Below are positions 11,526 to 32,900 of a stretch of 64,000 nucleotides of DNA, piece after piece. Below the pieces are notes generated by a model. That model searched no databases. It was given only the letters and a program-made list of their open reading frames with translations, and was not told the DNA's origin. Source of the stretch: Ascidia mentula. Taxonomy: Eukaryota; Chordata; Ascidiacea; Phlebobranchia; Ascidiidae. The position numbers were made by a program, and so were the translations under genes. Numbering within the stretch: the first letter of the stretch is position 1; each line of letters starts with the position of its first letter. Location of the stretch: assembly GCA_947561715.1 (NCBI GenBank), contig OX387200.1:19842501-19906500 (forward strand), read 5' to 3'.

Positions 11526-14505
11526 TAGGGTTCCTCTATTTCCCGGATTTTTTACTTCCCGGGATTCGGGAAATAAAAAAAAAATTTCCCGGGATTCCCG
11601 GGATCCCGACAAAAACAATGACATTTTTTTTCGTGCGTAAATGCATCATTTAAACGACTAAATTTTGTCTATTACACTTGCAAACATTTAATTTAGCAAG
11701 ATCCCGTCAAGTAATGTCACATTCGCCAAGGTTAAGCTACAAAACTTAAAAAAAAATACACAGAATTTTTGTACCGCTAGGTTGCGCCCTAAAAAATGTG
11801 TACGTTGTCCTTACAAATGCGTACCAACGTCTTTTGTAGTCTAAGTTTCCGGCAAAAAACTGATTTAACTTTTAACGTTTGTTTGTTGCTGAGCTATTGT
11901 TATTTTGTATTTCAAACAGGTTTGTAATGTTTGTTTATTTGTATTTTACGCAGCAAAGAAGAAAAAACAAATTGGATAATTAACACTATGCGAAAAATAC
12001 ACAATATAAACACAACACAAATACGGAAAATGCTTCTGTACACTTTTAATTAGTTTTAAAATAAGATTTAAGAAAAGTCAGAGCATTAATTGACGAATCA
12101 GACAAATTGCTTCGCAATTTCGTTGCGAAGTATCCTGCGGCAGAAAATGCTCGCTCTGATTCAATGCTTGTCGGTGGCAACGACTTTAAAGCTTTGTACA
12201 GAATTTCCAAATTGGATGTGCGGCAACCAGTTCCTTGAAATGCTTTAATTTCTTTTTCTAATGTGGTGACGCGACTTGCAGCTTGTTTGAATGATGTTTC
12301 CGAATCGTATTTGGAAATGTTTTTTTCCAACGACTTTTCGCTGCTGACTTCTTGGTTGCTGCTGATGGAAACTTCTTGATCCATTTCTTCACTTGTTGAT
12401 GTATCAGTAGGAAAAAGCCTCCTTAGAATTAATTTTGAATACGCCAGTATAACATTTTCGTCAGGCAAAGCGAAAAAACCTGTTTCGTCAGGGTCGTGTG
12501 CAAGGTCCGGGTTGTGCAGGAACTTGAGAAGACCTACAATAACACCGTTTCGGCGTTGCGTCAAGCGATTTTTAACAGATGACAGCACCTCGCGGCAAAT
12601 TTGACTCGGTTCTAATTCCAACAGCGAAAAAATGAATCGGAAGGCACCATCAGCTGTCATCAACGTTGCATTCTGCGTTGAAATTTTCTTTAAAGCCTGT
12701 TCAACAGGAGACAGACTTTTTGTGACACTTTCCAGTAACTTTAACTCTGCTGCAGATATCGCAACGTCAATGTTGAAATCAATTATTGCCTTTGCCACCT
12801 CGTTCTTTATACGTAAATATGTCTGGATCATGTACAGTAAACTGTTCCACCTAGTTTTGCAATCCAAGCTTAGTTGAAGTTCGTTGCCAAGCGCTTCCTT
12901 CACGTAATCTTGCAGTTTATCATTTTTTAGAGGAGAATGCCGAAATGTCCTTGCCAGTTTTCGTACTTTTTCTACGGCCACAAAAATCTCCTGTCTTAGA
13001 ATGGGTAACGGCACACTTTCATCCCTTGTCTCTTCCCAGCCCGATACGGTAGACAAATCGTCTGTGTCTGAATCTTCCCCGGTAACCGTTGTGATGTCAT
13101 CGGTATCTTCCTCAGTTGCCCATTGCTCTGTTTCAATGGGCGTGCTTTGGGGTGATTTATAAATGACATCACATACAGCAAGATGCAAAGCATGAGCGAA
13201 ACATTGCTGATGTTGAGCAGGTGCCAGTTCGCCGAACTTTACCATTACAGATGCACCGTCTGTTACACAGCCGAAAATATGACTGTCAAAATGTAAACCA
13301 AAGTCTTCAAGACGACTATAAACCAGTTGTACAGTCTTTGTCGCGGGTAAGCTTCCAATAACCCGAACCATTCCAAGGCTCCAGAACTTTGCGTCGTGGG
13401 CATGGACATTAATATTCACATACCTTCTGTTTTTTACAGACGTATACTCGTCCAGAGATAAGCTGAATCGCTCTGAATTTGCAATGCGATTTTTAAGTTC
13501 CTTCACGACCGAATTCTTTGCCGTCTCGTAGAACTTGAAAACAAATTGTCGCACTTTGTCTTTTCCACGAGGAAATTTAAAACCTTCGGCGTCTAGAGCC
13601 TTTCTTATGAATTGGCTGTTTTCAATTTGCCGAAAAGTTAGACCATCAACAGCTGCTAATCTTGCCACTGTCTCTTCCAAACTTCCTTTTTTTGTTGTCA
13701 GCATTGAAAGAATTGAGCCCTGCTTTTTGGGGATTTCGATTCCCGGTTCTCCACTGCTCTTTCTTTTTATTTGATGCTTGTTTTCCAAATGCCTCATTAA
13801 ACCACTTGTTGAAGACCCTTTGCAGCTAATAACAGAACTAGGACAAATATTGCATTTTGCTTTTTCTGTTCCTGGAATTTTGGTAAAATGCGCCCACACT
13901 GACGATTCTTTGGTTTTGCTACTCGAACTCTGCATGTTGACAAGATAATATACTTTCGAATGTAACGTGTTGATAGCAATGCTTAACAAGTAATAATGCG
14001 GATGTGGTGGAAAACACACAACCGAATGACGAGACGTCCCGCTGACAAAAACAATTACTTTTCGCCCCTTTAAAATGGATCGCCCACAATTAAACCGTTT
14101 GCAGCTGCGAAAACAGCGGGTGACTTCGCACAGTGACCTCTGTTTGTGATTCCTACACGAATACATCAAATGGTCAGACGTCAACCCCACTGCTTTTTGT
14201 TATCAACTCCAATATTAAGCACGCCACTTCTCTCGGGATAAAACACAATTAATTTGTTTCGTCCAATAGTCGGCGCACTTGTGTGTAAATACTAATTCAC
14301 GACAGGTTTGGTTGAAAAACACAAAACAGGGTCATCGTTTTGATTTATAGGATCCAAAAAAGCAAAAAATATTCACTACTTAATCAATTTTGCTTTGTTG
14401 CCATATTCCCGGGAAGTAAAATCAAAATTCCCGGGATTCGGGAACGGAATATTGACGGGAAATCCCGGGAATTTCCCGTCGAGACATTCCCGGGAAGGAA
14501 CCCTA
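11526..14505 (-). mobile_element. hAT-superfamily DNA transposon, apparently complete (2,980 bp)
   Basis: The ends are short inverted repeats (TAGGGTTCCT at 11526, AGGAACCCTA ending at 14505), bounded by a perfect 8-bp duplication. Both subterminal regions (11536-11605 and 14405-14500) carry many copies of TTCCCGGGA-type motifs in both orientations, which fits the subterminal transposase-binding repeats known for hAT elements. The interior holds one long uninterrupted transposase ORF on the minus strand. Intact ORF, perfect duplication and matching ends indicate a young and possibly autonomous copy. It lies inside ninein non-coding exon 1, in the same orientation as ninein. Confidence 0.95.
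12046..13935 (-). CDS. hAT transposase with N-terminal BED zinc finger
   Basis: The single-exon product is about 629 aa from the ATG at 13935 (MQSSSSKTKESSVWAHF). The frame stays open upstream to 14190, but the extra 85 residues look like leader translation and I prefer the internal start. Near the N-terminus is a BED-type finger: SVWAHFTKIPG, then CNIC and a spaced H-x4-H (RHLENKH). The central part has the RNase H-like segment with CVTDGASVM and the insertion domain. The C-terminus has the hAT dimerisation motif (SIESERAFSAAGYF, then LRSNLSD). It cuts and pastes the surrounding element using the terminal repeats. No internal stop was seen. A domesticated role is unlikely given the intact termini and target-site duplication. 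Confidence 0.93.
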   Translation of the reverse strand: MQSSSSKTKESSVWAHFTKIPGTEKAKCNICPSSVISCKGSSTSGLMRHLENKHQIKRKSSGEPGIEIPKKQGSILSMLTTKKGSLEETVARLAAVDGLTFRQIENSQFIRKALDAEGFKFPRGKDKVRQFVFKFYETAKNSVVKELKNRIANSERFSLSLDEYTSVKNRRYVNINVHAHDAKFWSLGMVRVIGSLPATKTVQLVYSRLEDFGLHFDSHIFGCVTDGASVMVKFGELAPAQHQQCFAHALHLAVCDVIYKSPQSTPIETEQWATEEDTDDITTVTGEDSDTDDLSTVSGWEETRDESVPLPILRQEIFVAVEKVRKLARTFRHSPLKNDKLQDYVKEALGNELQLSLDCKTRWNSLLYMIQTYLRIKNEVAKAIIDFNIDVAISAAELKLLESVTKSLSPVEQALKKISTQNATLMTADGAFRFIFSLLELEPSQICREVLSSVKNRLTQRRNGVIVGLLKFLHNPDLAHDPDETGFFALPDENVILAYSKLILRRLFPTDTSTSEEMDQEVSISSNQEVSSEKSLEKNISKYDSETSFKQAASRVTTLEKEIKAFQGTGCRTSNLEILYKALKSLPPTSIESERAFSAAGYFATKLRSNLSDSSINALTFLKSYFKTN

Positions 14506-14513
14506 CATCAACC
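14506..14513. repeat. 8-bp target-site duplication, copy next to right hAT end
   Basis: CATCAACC is the exact repeat of 11518-11525 and marks the right border of the hAT insertion in ninein exon 1. Confidence 0.95.
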
Positions 14514-14580
14514 GCGTCTCGAATAACAATTCGAGCCGTGCGCCCATAACAAAGCAACGAAGCGTGACGACCAAAACCGG

Positions 14581-15207
14581 GCAATCTTTTTTATTTTTTT
14601 TCGGGTGGATATGTTTTTTGGATATTTCTAGCATTAGAACAGATTTTTATCTGCACGAAAATTATACAAATTTTTTAAAAATAGTATTTGCTTTTCTTTC
14701 GTATTTTAGCTACTTTTGATAGGACTTCCTTTTTGGCTGCATAAATTTCTCGTCATTTAAAAATCCATGTTGTGATCAATGCGTTATTATTTTGTATTGT
14801 TGTGTGCACGATTTTTAATTTGTAGACAATTCTGTTGCAGCGACTGATTTTAGCAATATAGGTTACCCAAAGGCAGAGGGGTCGGCAACCACTGGTACGC
14901 GTACTAAGTTTGTCACGAAAGTTGATTACTTATGGCACGCCAATAGATTAAGGCTACGAGTTCATACCCCATACGTTGTCGTACGACTAGAAAGGTTAAA
15001 AAGCTCCTATCTCCGGAAATTGTACGCAAAACATTCAATACCACGAAACATTCAATTTGGAAATAATTTACTGCGCTGAAAAAAACCTATCTTGTAAACA
15101 TGCAGTCGAACGATTTCAGAAACCTGTATTCAAACGTCAATAACTTGTATGCAAACATCAATAACTTGTATGCAAAAGTCAAAATTCCATTCCGAAACAA
15201 TACTGAG
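14581..15207. other. Intergenic spacer between divergent ninein and gene A; hAT-end remnant
   Basis: This spacer separates the ninein 5' end (leftward) from gene A (rightward). It is AT-rich. A segment starting at 14874 (CAGAGGGGTCGGCAACC) resembles the terminus of a hAT-superfamily element, but I could not find its partner end. I see no coding region. Confidence 0.4.
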
Positions 15208-15335
15208 ATCTCCCACAGGGCACGAAACTGGGATTAGCAGGGAGTAAGAAATGTGATACGCTTGTATACACAACACTGTACTTGCGTGCTTTTTATGAAC
15301 AAAACGATCGGCCAAAGCCTGGGGATATACGAAGG
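15208..15335 (+). promoter_or_regulatory. Conserved upstream block of gene A
   Basis: The segment from CTCCCACAGGGCAC to about GCCTGGGGATA matches, with scattered changes, 20397-20523 upstream of gene B and its copy upstream of gene C (CTCGCACAGGGCAC to GCCTGAGGACATA). It lies 185-310 bp before the start codon in gene A. Conservation outside coding sequence between older paralogues suggests a shared proximal promoter, though it may only reflect common descent. Confidence 0.4.
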
Positions 15336-15450
15336 TTATGGTTGGATGTGGCTCAAAGAAATTGTAATAGCAACATAATATTGCCCTTAGGCGGTTTGAA
15401 CTTGCAATTTGCATGGAATAAAAAAAACTTTAAAACGGATTTGGTGGGCC

Positions 15451-15460
15451 TATATAAAAA
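15451..15460 (+). promoter_or_regulatory. TATA box of gene A
   Basis: TATATAAAAA lies 60 bp before the ATG of gene A, so the transcript would start about 15480-15490 with a short leader. Genes B and C have only a weaker AATATAAT at the comparable place (about 20585 and 26875). Confidence 0.5.
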
Positions 15461-15519
15461 ACCAAGGTGTCAACGAGATCAGCATATTAGAATGTCAAGT
15501 GATACTAGAATTGGCAGCA

Positions 15520-19856
<4,337 letters not shown>

Positions 19857-19895
19857 ACCACTTTTGTGTTTTATTGACATCGTAACCGGATTGTA

Positions 19896-19901
19896 AATAA
19901 A
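19896..19901 (+). terminator. Poly(A) signal of gene A
   Basis: AATAAA lies 40 bp after the stop codon and is followed by a T-rich stretch around 19920. Confidence 0.75.
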
Positions 19902-19995
19902 CCTGCATTTAAAACAAAGTGGCATTTTTTCGTTGTCATTGTCATTGCGAACGAAAATTCTCTGTCACCTCAAAAACAACTAAACTAATGATTGA

Positions 19996-20190
19996 TCGTC
20001 ACGCCTCGTTGCCTTGTTATGGGCGCACGGCTCGAATTGTTTTTCGAGACGCGGTTGAAGAAGTTGACTTGAAAGATAAGTTGAAAACCGCAGGTGAGTG
20101 TGCAAGGTTTCCCACCGCAGTTTGTGCGACTTAATGATGTATCCGTGAATTCAGTTGCAGAAAACTTTGCGGTGATGTGTGATAATGTCG
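19996..20190 (+). pseudogene. Ninein 5'-end fragment copy, inverted relative to ninein
   Basis: Starting TCGTCACGCCTCGTTGCCTT, this plus-strand segment matches the minus-strand sequence of ninein exon 1, its short intron (CAG|GTGAGT to TTGCAG) and the first bases of exon 2 up to GCGGTGATGTG. After that it decays: the sequence around the ninein start codon is no longer coding. It has no hAT insertion and so shows the empty site (GGTTGAAGAAGTTGAC). It ends about 490 bp before the ATG of gene B and could act as promoter or leader for that gene. Confidence 0.8.
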
Positions 20191-20396
20191 ACGATAGTTA
20201 ATAACACGACAAATCAAGGTTTCAACTGTATCCAATCACATCATGCTTTACAAATTTGTGTTCAATCGTCACAATTTGCGAAAAGAAATTTGCAGTGGGT
20301 CGTTTTCTTGAATTTAAACGTGGACAAAATGACACAACGTACAAACGATATCATGACAAATAAAGAAAAATCAACATTCTGAAAAAATCAGGTTTA

Positions 20397-20523
20397 AATC
20401 TCGCACAGGGCACAATATTCGGATAATCAGGCCTCAAGAAACGTGACACGCTTTAGTGAACACTACACAGTGCTTGCGTGTTTCCAATGGCCAAAACATC
20501 GTGTAAAGCCTGAGGACATATTA
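20397..20523 (+). promoter_or_regulatory. Conserved upstream block of gene B
   Basis: Counterpart of 15208-15335 upstream of gene A, with the same order of short conserved words (CACAGGGCAC, CTTGCGTG, AAAGCCTG). It lies 157-283 bp before the gene B start codon. Its duplicate lies upstream of gene C at about 26690-26815. Confidence 0.4.
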
Positions 20524-20679
20524 GCCAATAGTTTGCATGCTCTTTGGGCGGTTTTGCACCTGCTTCTTCCATTGAGTAGAGATAATATAATAGCAGCAAC
20601 TGTTCAGCAAAATACCAAAGTGTAGGTTGGATTGACTTTTCTTGCAGGGTGTCAAATTGTTGCACCAGAATCAGCAGAA

Positions 20680-26145
<5,466 letters not shown>

Positions 26146-26184
26146 ACCACTTTTGTGTTTTATTGACATCGTAACCGGATTGTA

Positions 26185-26190
26185 AATAAA
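26185..26190 (+). terminator. Poly(A) signal of gene B
   Basis: AATAAA 40 bp after the stop, in the same context as that of gene A because the 3' ends are duplicates. Confidence 0.75.
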
Positions 26191-26284
26191 CCTGCATTTA
26201 AAACAAAGTGGCATTTTTTCGTTGTCATAGTCATTGCGAACGAAAATTCTCTGTCACCTCAAAAACAACTAAACTAATGATTGA

Positions 26285-26480
26285 TCGTCACGCCTCGTTG
26301 CCTTGTTATGGGCGCACGGCTCGAATTGTTTTTCGAGACGCGGTTGAAGAAGTTGACTTGAAAGATAAGTTGAAAACCGCAGGTGAGTGTGCAAGGTTTC
26401 CCACCGCAGTTTGTGCGACTTAATGATGTATCCGTGAATTCAGTTGCAGAAAACTTTGCGGTGATGTGTGATAAATGTCG
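26285..26480 (+). pseudogene. Second ninein 5'-end fragment copy
   Basis: Near-exact duplicate of 19996-20190, carried by the 6.29-kb duplication. It keeps exon 1, both splice sites and the decayed start region, and lacks the hAT element. It ends about 490 bp before the gene C start codon. Confidence 0.8.
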
Positions 26481-26969
26481 ACGATAGTTAATAACACGAC
26501 AAATCAAGGTTTCAACTGTATCCAATCACATCATGCTTTACAAATTTGTGTTCAATCGTCACAATTTGCGAAAAGAAATTTGCAGTGGGTCGTTTTCTTG
26601 AATTTAAACGTGGACAAAATGACGCAACGTACAAACGATATCATGACAAATAAAGAAAAATCAACATTCTGAAAAAATCAGGTTTAAATCTCGCACAGGG
26701 CACAATATTCGGATAATCAGGCCTCAAGAAACGTGACACGCTTTAGTGAACACTGCACAGTGCTTGCTTGTTTCCAATGGCCAAAACATCGTGTAAAGCC
26801 TGAGGACATATTAGCCAATAGTTTGCATGCTCTTTGGGCGGTTTTGCACCTGCTTCTTCCATTGAGTAGAGATAATATAATAGCAGCAACTGTTCAGCAA
26901 AATACCAAAGTGTAGGTTGGATTGACTTTTCTTGCAGGGTGTCAAATTGTTGCACCAGAATCAGCAGAA

Positions 26970-29900
26970 ATGCATTTAACGATTGTTACTGGATTGGTAA
27001 TTGTGAAATTTGCTATTTTGTTGGAAATAACGGCAGCTCAAGGTAAGACCGTTTAAACTTTCGAGGCATTTAATTTTTGTTATTCTGTTTACAATCATGA
27101 AAAATCTTTCCTGGGCAACACAAAGTCTTCTTAACCCTTTAAGATTGTCTTTGGTAATTCCTTTGTTATGGGCGTAACGTTATAGTCAACGTTTTGAGGG
27201 CGAATTTGGTCAAAAGTTACCCTAATTCCTCAACTACCAAGAACTTTGCGGGTTGCGCCTGGTTTGGGTACGCAATGGTTGACGGAGATCATATTCATCA
27301 CAAAGCGGAAGTCTTGCTCGGCTAGTTGTTCGTTGTAAGTGCCACTACAGCTGCACTGATGCTACCAGCTGGTAAAAACTGTGGCCCTGTCTGCAGTCCT
27401 TTGTAAAACAGTTTTTGTGCTGGTTATTTCAGTAAGCCAGTAGTACCGCTGTTGAAACGTTAAAACCTGATCGGGATTCGTGCCCAGTACATCCTGGATT
27501 CATATCCCGGTGTGGTAAAAAAAAAACAAAAAAAAAACACCGCGGAAACACTGGCTGTTACTTGTTATAAGTTTTAACAACTTTTTACTTCAGCAAACTG
27601 GAGCAACTGGGGAGAGTGGGGATCTTGCAATGTAACGTGTGGACGAGGAGGGCAAACCAGGACGAGACAATGTGTTGGATCTGGAACTTGTGAAGGAGAT
27701 TCAAGTGAAATAAAAACATGTCTCCATGCCTCTGTTTGCCCGTAAGTTTGCCCTTGCACGCCTAATCTAGTGTATGCTGATAATCAAACAAAGTTAGTTG
27801 ATTCTTTTTAGTTTCAGAAGAACGTATCACATTACTCTGCAAATGTAAAGGAAACATTTTTTTTGCTTTATAGGTGCGTATGTGCAGAATGTGCGGATAA
27901 TTTTCCAATCAAGTGTCCTCTCCAGACTCAATATTGTGGCATCAACTGGTTTGCGTCGTATTGCAAGAAGACATGCAATATTTGCAGTTGCAATTGTGGT
28001 AAGTCACGCTTTGAAAGTTTTTATAATGGGTTTATTTGGTAAAATTTCATGCATTTATACACAAATACTCTCACACAATCATACACAACACTTAAATTTA
28101 AGTTCTAAGATCATTTTAACGAAGTTATGCTTTGTTAAAGCATTTGTTTCGTACGGAGCAAGAGCCCGAAATTTCCAGTATGCTGATGTAGATTATAAAC
28201 TAAAAATTGAAATAAAAGAACTTGAACTGAAGGCTTGACATGTTTGTTTTATTAATATTGAGGTTCCTGGTCAGACTGGTTGGCGTGGGGAAGTTGCCAA
28301 GCAACGTGTGGAAATGGAATGCAAGCCAGAATAAGAACATGTCTGGCAGGTACAACGTGTAACGGACCCGCAAGCGATTCTCGATCCTGCTACAGCCTTC
28401 ATGCCTGCCCAGGTATTCTATAATTGAAAAAAGTTAGGCCTGTATTTGTTTTAATTTGTGAAACCACAAAATTATGGATTTGTTTGTGGTTTAAACGATG
28501 TTAACCATAGTGTCCACCAACAATTTGAGGGACCTCTTGGCTTAATATTTCAGCGACGCCTCGCAGCCGGTTGTGGTTATTTTAACCACAGATTACATAC
28601 CGTTCGGTAAGTTCCGACCGCAGATCCTTGCAGTGCTTTTGCGCGATTGGGTATGAGGCAAAGTTGTTTAATTGCAAAGCAATGTTTTCAGCAAAGGTGT
28701 GGAAGCGCACAGATGTGTGAATGATTTATTGAAATGTTTAGGAATATCCGTTAGCACCTGAAAGCTTTTGGGCTAATACCTGCATTTTTATATGTTTATT
28801 ACTTTCACATGTAATACAATAATGATGGAGATGTTTGTTTGCTTAAAATATAAAAATAGTACTCGAGATATTGCGGTGGATTTCATTTAAGTGCAATTCA
28901 AACAACTGTTGCATTATTCGTATCCGAACTGGACAAAAACAAACTTGCCTGAGTAAAATTTAAACGATAATTCTTTAGAGTGGGTGCAGTGGGGCGAGTG
29001 GAGTAACTGTGGCAGAACGTGTGGTAACGGATCAAAATCACGAACTAGAATCTGCAACAACGGTCCATGCGTAGGTTCTAACACCGAGACAATGACATGC
29101 AATACCCACGACTGTCCATGTAAGTCAACGTGCATAGGCCTGATTCATGTTTTCCTTAGAATCATGATTAGTTTTCATATCGAGTCATTGAAACGATTTT
29201 AAACATCTTGTAAGACATAAAAAAAACTGTGATACCCTGTGACGTTCGTGTTATTTGCATACGCTTTATTGTTGTAATTACAAAAGTCACCAAAGCACCA
29301 AAGTCACCAGAGAAAATACATGAAGGGAAATATTCGTGTTTAGGTCGTTATACGGTTTACAAATAAAAAACTACACGTTTGATATTCTCGCGTGGTCTGG
29401 ACAAACCGGGTTTATGAGTTGTGAGTCAAAAGTAGGTCGAAAATCTGCATTTTGTCTCAGTATTTCATTGTCCAGCACCGTGCTTTCTCTATGAGCAAAC
29501 GCAGCATCAAATGCCCACTCTCTGTTGTTTGTTTATAGCTGCTAGCAATTAGCTTCTCCATATTGAACTATTGTTGAAAATAACTTTGTAGCTTGGACGG
29601 AATGGGGCCCCTGGGGAAACTGCAACAAAACGTGTGGGGAAGGAGAAAGAACACGAAGCAGAACTTGTATGAATGGACCATGCGATACCGGATCCGATAC
29701 TCATACCGAATCTTGCAATGATGGCTTGTGTCCTGGTAAGACTATTGCAAAAGTATATTCTGGGAAAGCTACTTTAGTGTTGAAAGACATGCGATATTTC
29801 TACTCAGTAAATGGAACCTGGGGTCCTTGTTCACGAACATGCGGACAAGGAACAAGAATAAAACGAAATGCAAACGGTAGTGTGGAATACGACGATTGTC

Positions 29901-32900
29901 ATGTCAGACCATGTCCACGACGTAAGTAACTACAATAATAATGGAAAACTTAAAATTCCAATCCATTATAATAATATTGATTGTGCCAATGAAGAGACTG
30001 CGCCATACTGTTGTCAGCATTTTCATTTTTCATGCGTAAAACGTTTCGGCAAGCACTTATGCCATCATCGGATGTCGGATATGATAGTGTAGTAAAAGCA
30101 AGAAACAATGTTTTGTGGCCTGCAAATGGCAAACGGTCGCCCAGAGGTGGAATGATGAAAAGACGTTTCCTTGTACATGTATTGACATGACGCATGATTG
30201 TCCATAAAAATATCAGTCAATCGTAGCTGCATCCTGGTCCTCAGCTAATACGACTGAGTAATACTTTTCTCGTCGGTCGAGTTGTTTTGAACGTGAATTC
30301 TACTAGTGTCGGTCAAACCATATGCAAAGTTTTGCGGTCCAGAGAATCTTTTTTTTTTATTATTAGTTCAAAATTATCGTCGAGATCACCAAGTGACTTC
30401 AAAAATTGTCATATGTACATGCGACACATGCAAAATCGGCACAATCTACCACGAAAAATACAGTCGCTACAATATTTGATAATTTTTAAAATAATTCAGG
30501 GAGATGCATTCCTCCACTAATGCGACGATATTCTGTGAACCAACATTCGTGTTGTGACGCTAAACGTGTTTCTTTTTGTGGAGTGAGTTCAAACCGTGGA
30601 AGAATAATCAATGGAACACAATCCAAAAATCGGCAATGGCCATGGATGGTATGGATGCAAATGTTATAATTTATCAAATCATATTCCAGGACTTATATTT
30701 AATCTGTTAACGTTGTAAACCTCGCAACATTCACACATGGCATTTCGTCTAAACTGGAAAGTGTTATTAGGGTGACACTTGTATTATAGGACGTAATTCC
30801 AATGTCTATATCGCGCTTTAAAGGTGCATCTGAAATTCCTGTTCAGTCAAAAATTTATGTGTGGAGGAATTCTGATCTCAGACTCCTGGGTGTTGACTGC
30901 AGCACATTGTGTCGAGTAAGAATGTTTCGTTAAAGAGTTAGTGGCAGAAATAAACAAAATTTGTTGTCCATGAAAATCCCTAAAAACAGACTTGACACTG
31001 GTGCCTTTGCATCATCAAATGCGACTGACTGATATTGCGATTATTTAATCTATTACGCTGTTGCCTTTTGCAGCAACTCCGCATCTTTTATTATCGCAAG
31101 ATTTGGGGCTCTCCTAAATAGCGAAAACAGAGCTCATGTGCAGGCTAGGTTGGTATATACAAGAATAATTCACCAACTGTACAACAGTACATCTTTCCTC
31201 AACGATATCGCTCTTTTACATGTAAGTGCAAAAAACATTTTCTTAAAAAAAATTTTTGAAAATAAATTATAAAGGAAATTCTTTAAAAAATCGTTTTGGT
31301 TGAAGAACTGAAGTTTTTAAAAACACTGGCGAAATGTAGTTTGATAAGAAAATGCATGGATGCAGAACAACAAGACGTCATTTTGGATTTGACTGAGTGC
31401 TATTGCCTTTTAGCTTGACATTCCAGTCTACATTGATTCGTATGTTCGACCAGTCTGTTTACCACAAGGCGAGGAAGCTTTGACTGACAACATGTGTGTG
31501 GCTACAGGATGGGGTACTGGGGTAGTATAAATTGTAGTTAACAGCTGGTAACGTTGCTTAGCATATTGTACCTAATCAATATTTTCCAAAATACCTATGC
31601 AGTAAATCCTGAGCCAGTGAACATAATGAACGATAGCTGTGATTGCCAAGTAAGTCAAGGAGCCTTTAATGCTCACATTTTGAATTATGGTAGCCCCTGG
31701 ATCACTTCAAACTTCCCACACTTTGATGGAGACTGACCTTCGGATTCTTCCTGTAAATTATTGCAATCAAGCGAAAATGCCGCCAACGAAACCATTTGTG
31801 GGAGAGAAAAATATTTGTGCGGGGGCGATCCGTGGTGGGGTGGACACTTGTCAGGTGAGTTTTTCTCAAATAATCTTTCTTGATGGACAGAATGGCCTAA
31901 AGGAAAGTTATTTTTTATAGTTTATTGATTAAAATTAAATAGACAATACTTTGCACATGGAGGACTGAGTTTAAAAATGTTTTCTAATAAACGAATGCAA
32001 AATACTTTAAGGCGAGTACTATTATTAACTGGGGCCAAGTTTCAATTCATATCAGTAAATGGAAGCGATTTAATACAGCACTGCTAAGAATCGCTTTCAA
32101 AATACCCAAACATGGACAAATGAGTATTACCGATGACTAAATCTAGATTGAGATTTCAGTGTTATTTAGTGAAAAATGCTCATCACCTGATAAAGTAATG
32201 ATACACCATTTACAAGCAGGAAAACAATGGTGGTTCTCTTATGTGTCAACGATGTGCAAACTGTGATTGGTTTGTTGCTGGCATCACTTCGTTTGGACTT
32301 AACTGCGATCAACCGAACCAACCTGGAGTTTACACGAAAATCTCAGCCTACGAGAATTGGATCAAAAATGTTTCTGGTTTAGTACAGACTGCTCGGAACA
32401 TATCTGGAACATGCGAAGGTAATTCAGATAGAATGTGAATATGTCTTCGATAATAAGAATATATATGCAATCAAAAGTTGGAAGCGAAATATAGTTTTCT
32501 GGACCATTAAAACCTTACGTTTGAGAAACACTTGGCTTAGTGAAACTTGTTGTTGTGTAAGTGTGGTTACTGAATAATTTTGCAGCATGGACGGAATGGG
32601 GACCTTGGGGTGCATGCGACAAAACTTGTGGGGACGGAGGAAGAACACGAAGCAGAACTTGTATGAATGGAACATGCGATACCCGATCCAAAGCCAATAT
32701 CGAATTCTGCAACGAAGGCGCATGTTCGGGTAAAAGTTTACGTCAAACATTTTCGATTACTGGTGTTTTTATGATGATCTCACGCAGTCTGGATGACTTG
32801 GAAATCTTGGGGAAGTTGTACAGAAACATGCGGTGGAGGAACGAAATCCAGAACACGAACTTGCCCCAATGAACAGGAATGTGATGGTTCCTCATTAGAT

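Larger units (their letters stand above)
11401..14580 (-). other. Ninein 5' UTR: exon 1, short intron and hAT-split leader
   Basis: On the minus strand the leader of ninein exon 2 is 11428-11401, preceded by an acceptor (TTGCAG), a 56-nt intron (11484-11429) and a donor (CAG|GTGAGT) closing non-coding exon 1 at 11485. Exon 1 then runs to 11525, is interrupted by the hAT element, and resumes at 14514-14575. The assignment as exon 1 rests on two uninterrupted paralogous copies (19996 and 26285) that keep the same order and both splice sites. Transcription must either cross about 3 kb of transposon, splice around it, or start inside it. Confidence 0.7.

Noticed and set aside
13936-14190. 85-residue N-terminal extension of the hAT transposase
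   Set aside because: It has no hAT-family similarity I can recognise and is Cys/Arg-rich leader-like sequence. The ATG at 13935 precedes the BED finger directly.
14874-15000. Complete second hAT element upstream of gene A
   Set aside because: Only one terminus-like sequence is visible; neither a partner end nor a target-site duplication was found.
31600-31738. Alternate frame with a CUB-like look (GSPWITSNFPHFDG)
   Set aside because: It overlaps the conserved S1 exon in another frame, is interrupted in the gene B copy, and lacks other CUB features.
32436-32438. Stop codon as the definite end of gene C
   Set aside because: No poly(A) hexamer follows before the next TSP1 exon, a phase-compatible donor precedes it, and later exons have no start. 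Kept only as a possible short isoform.
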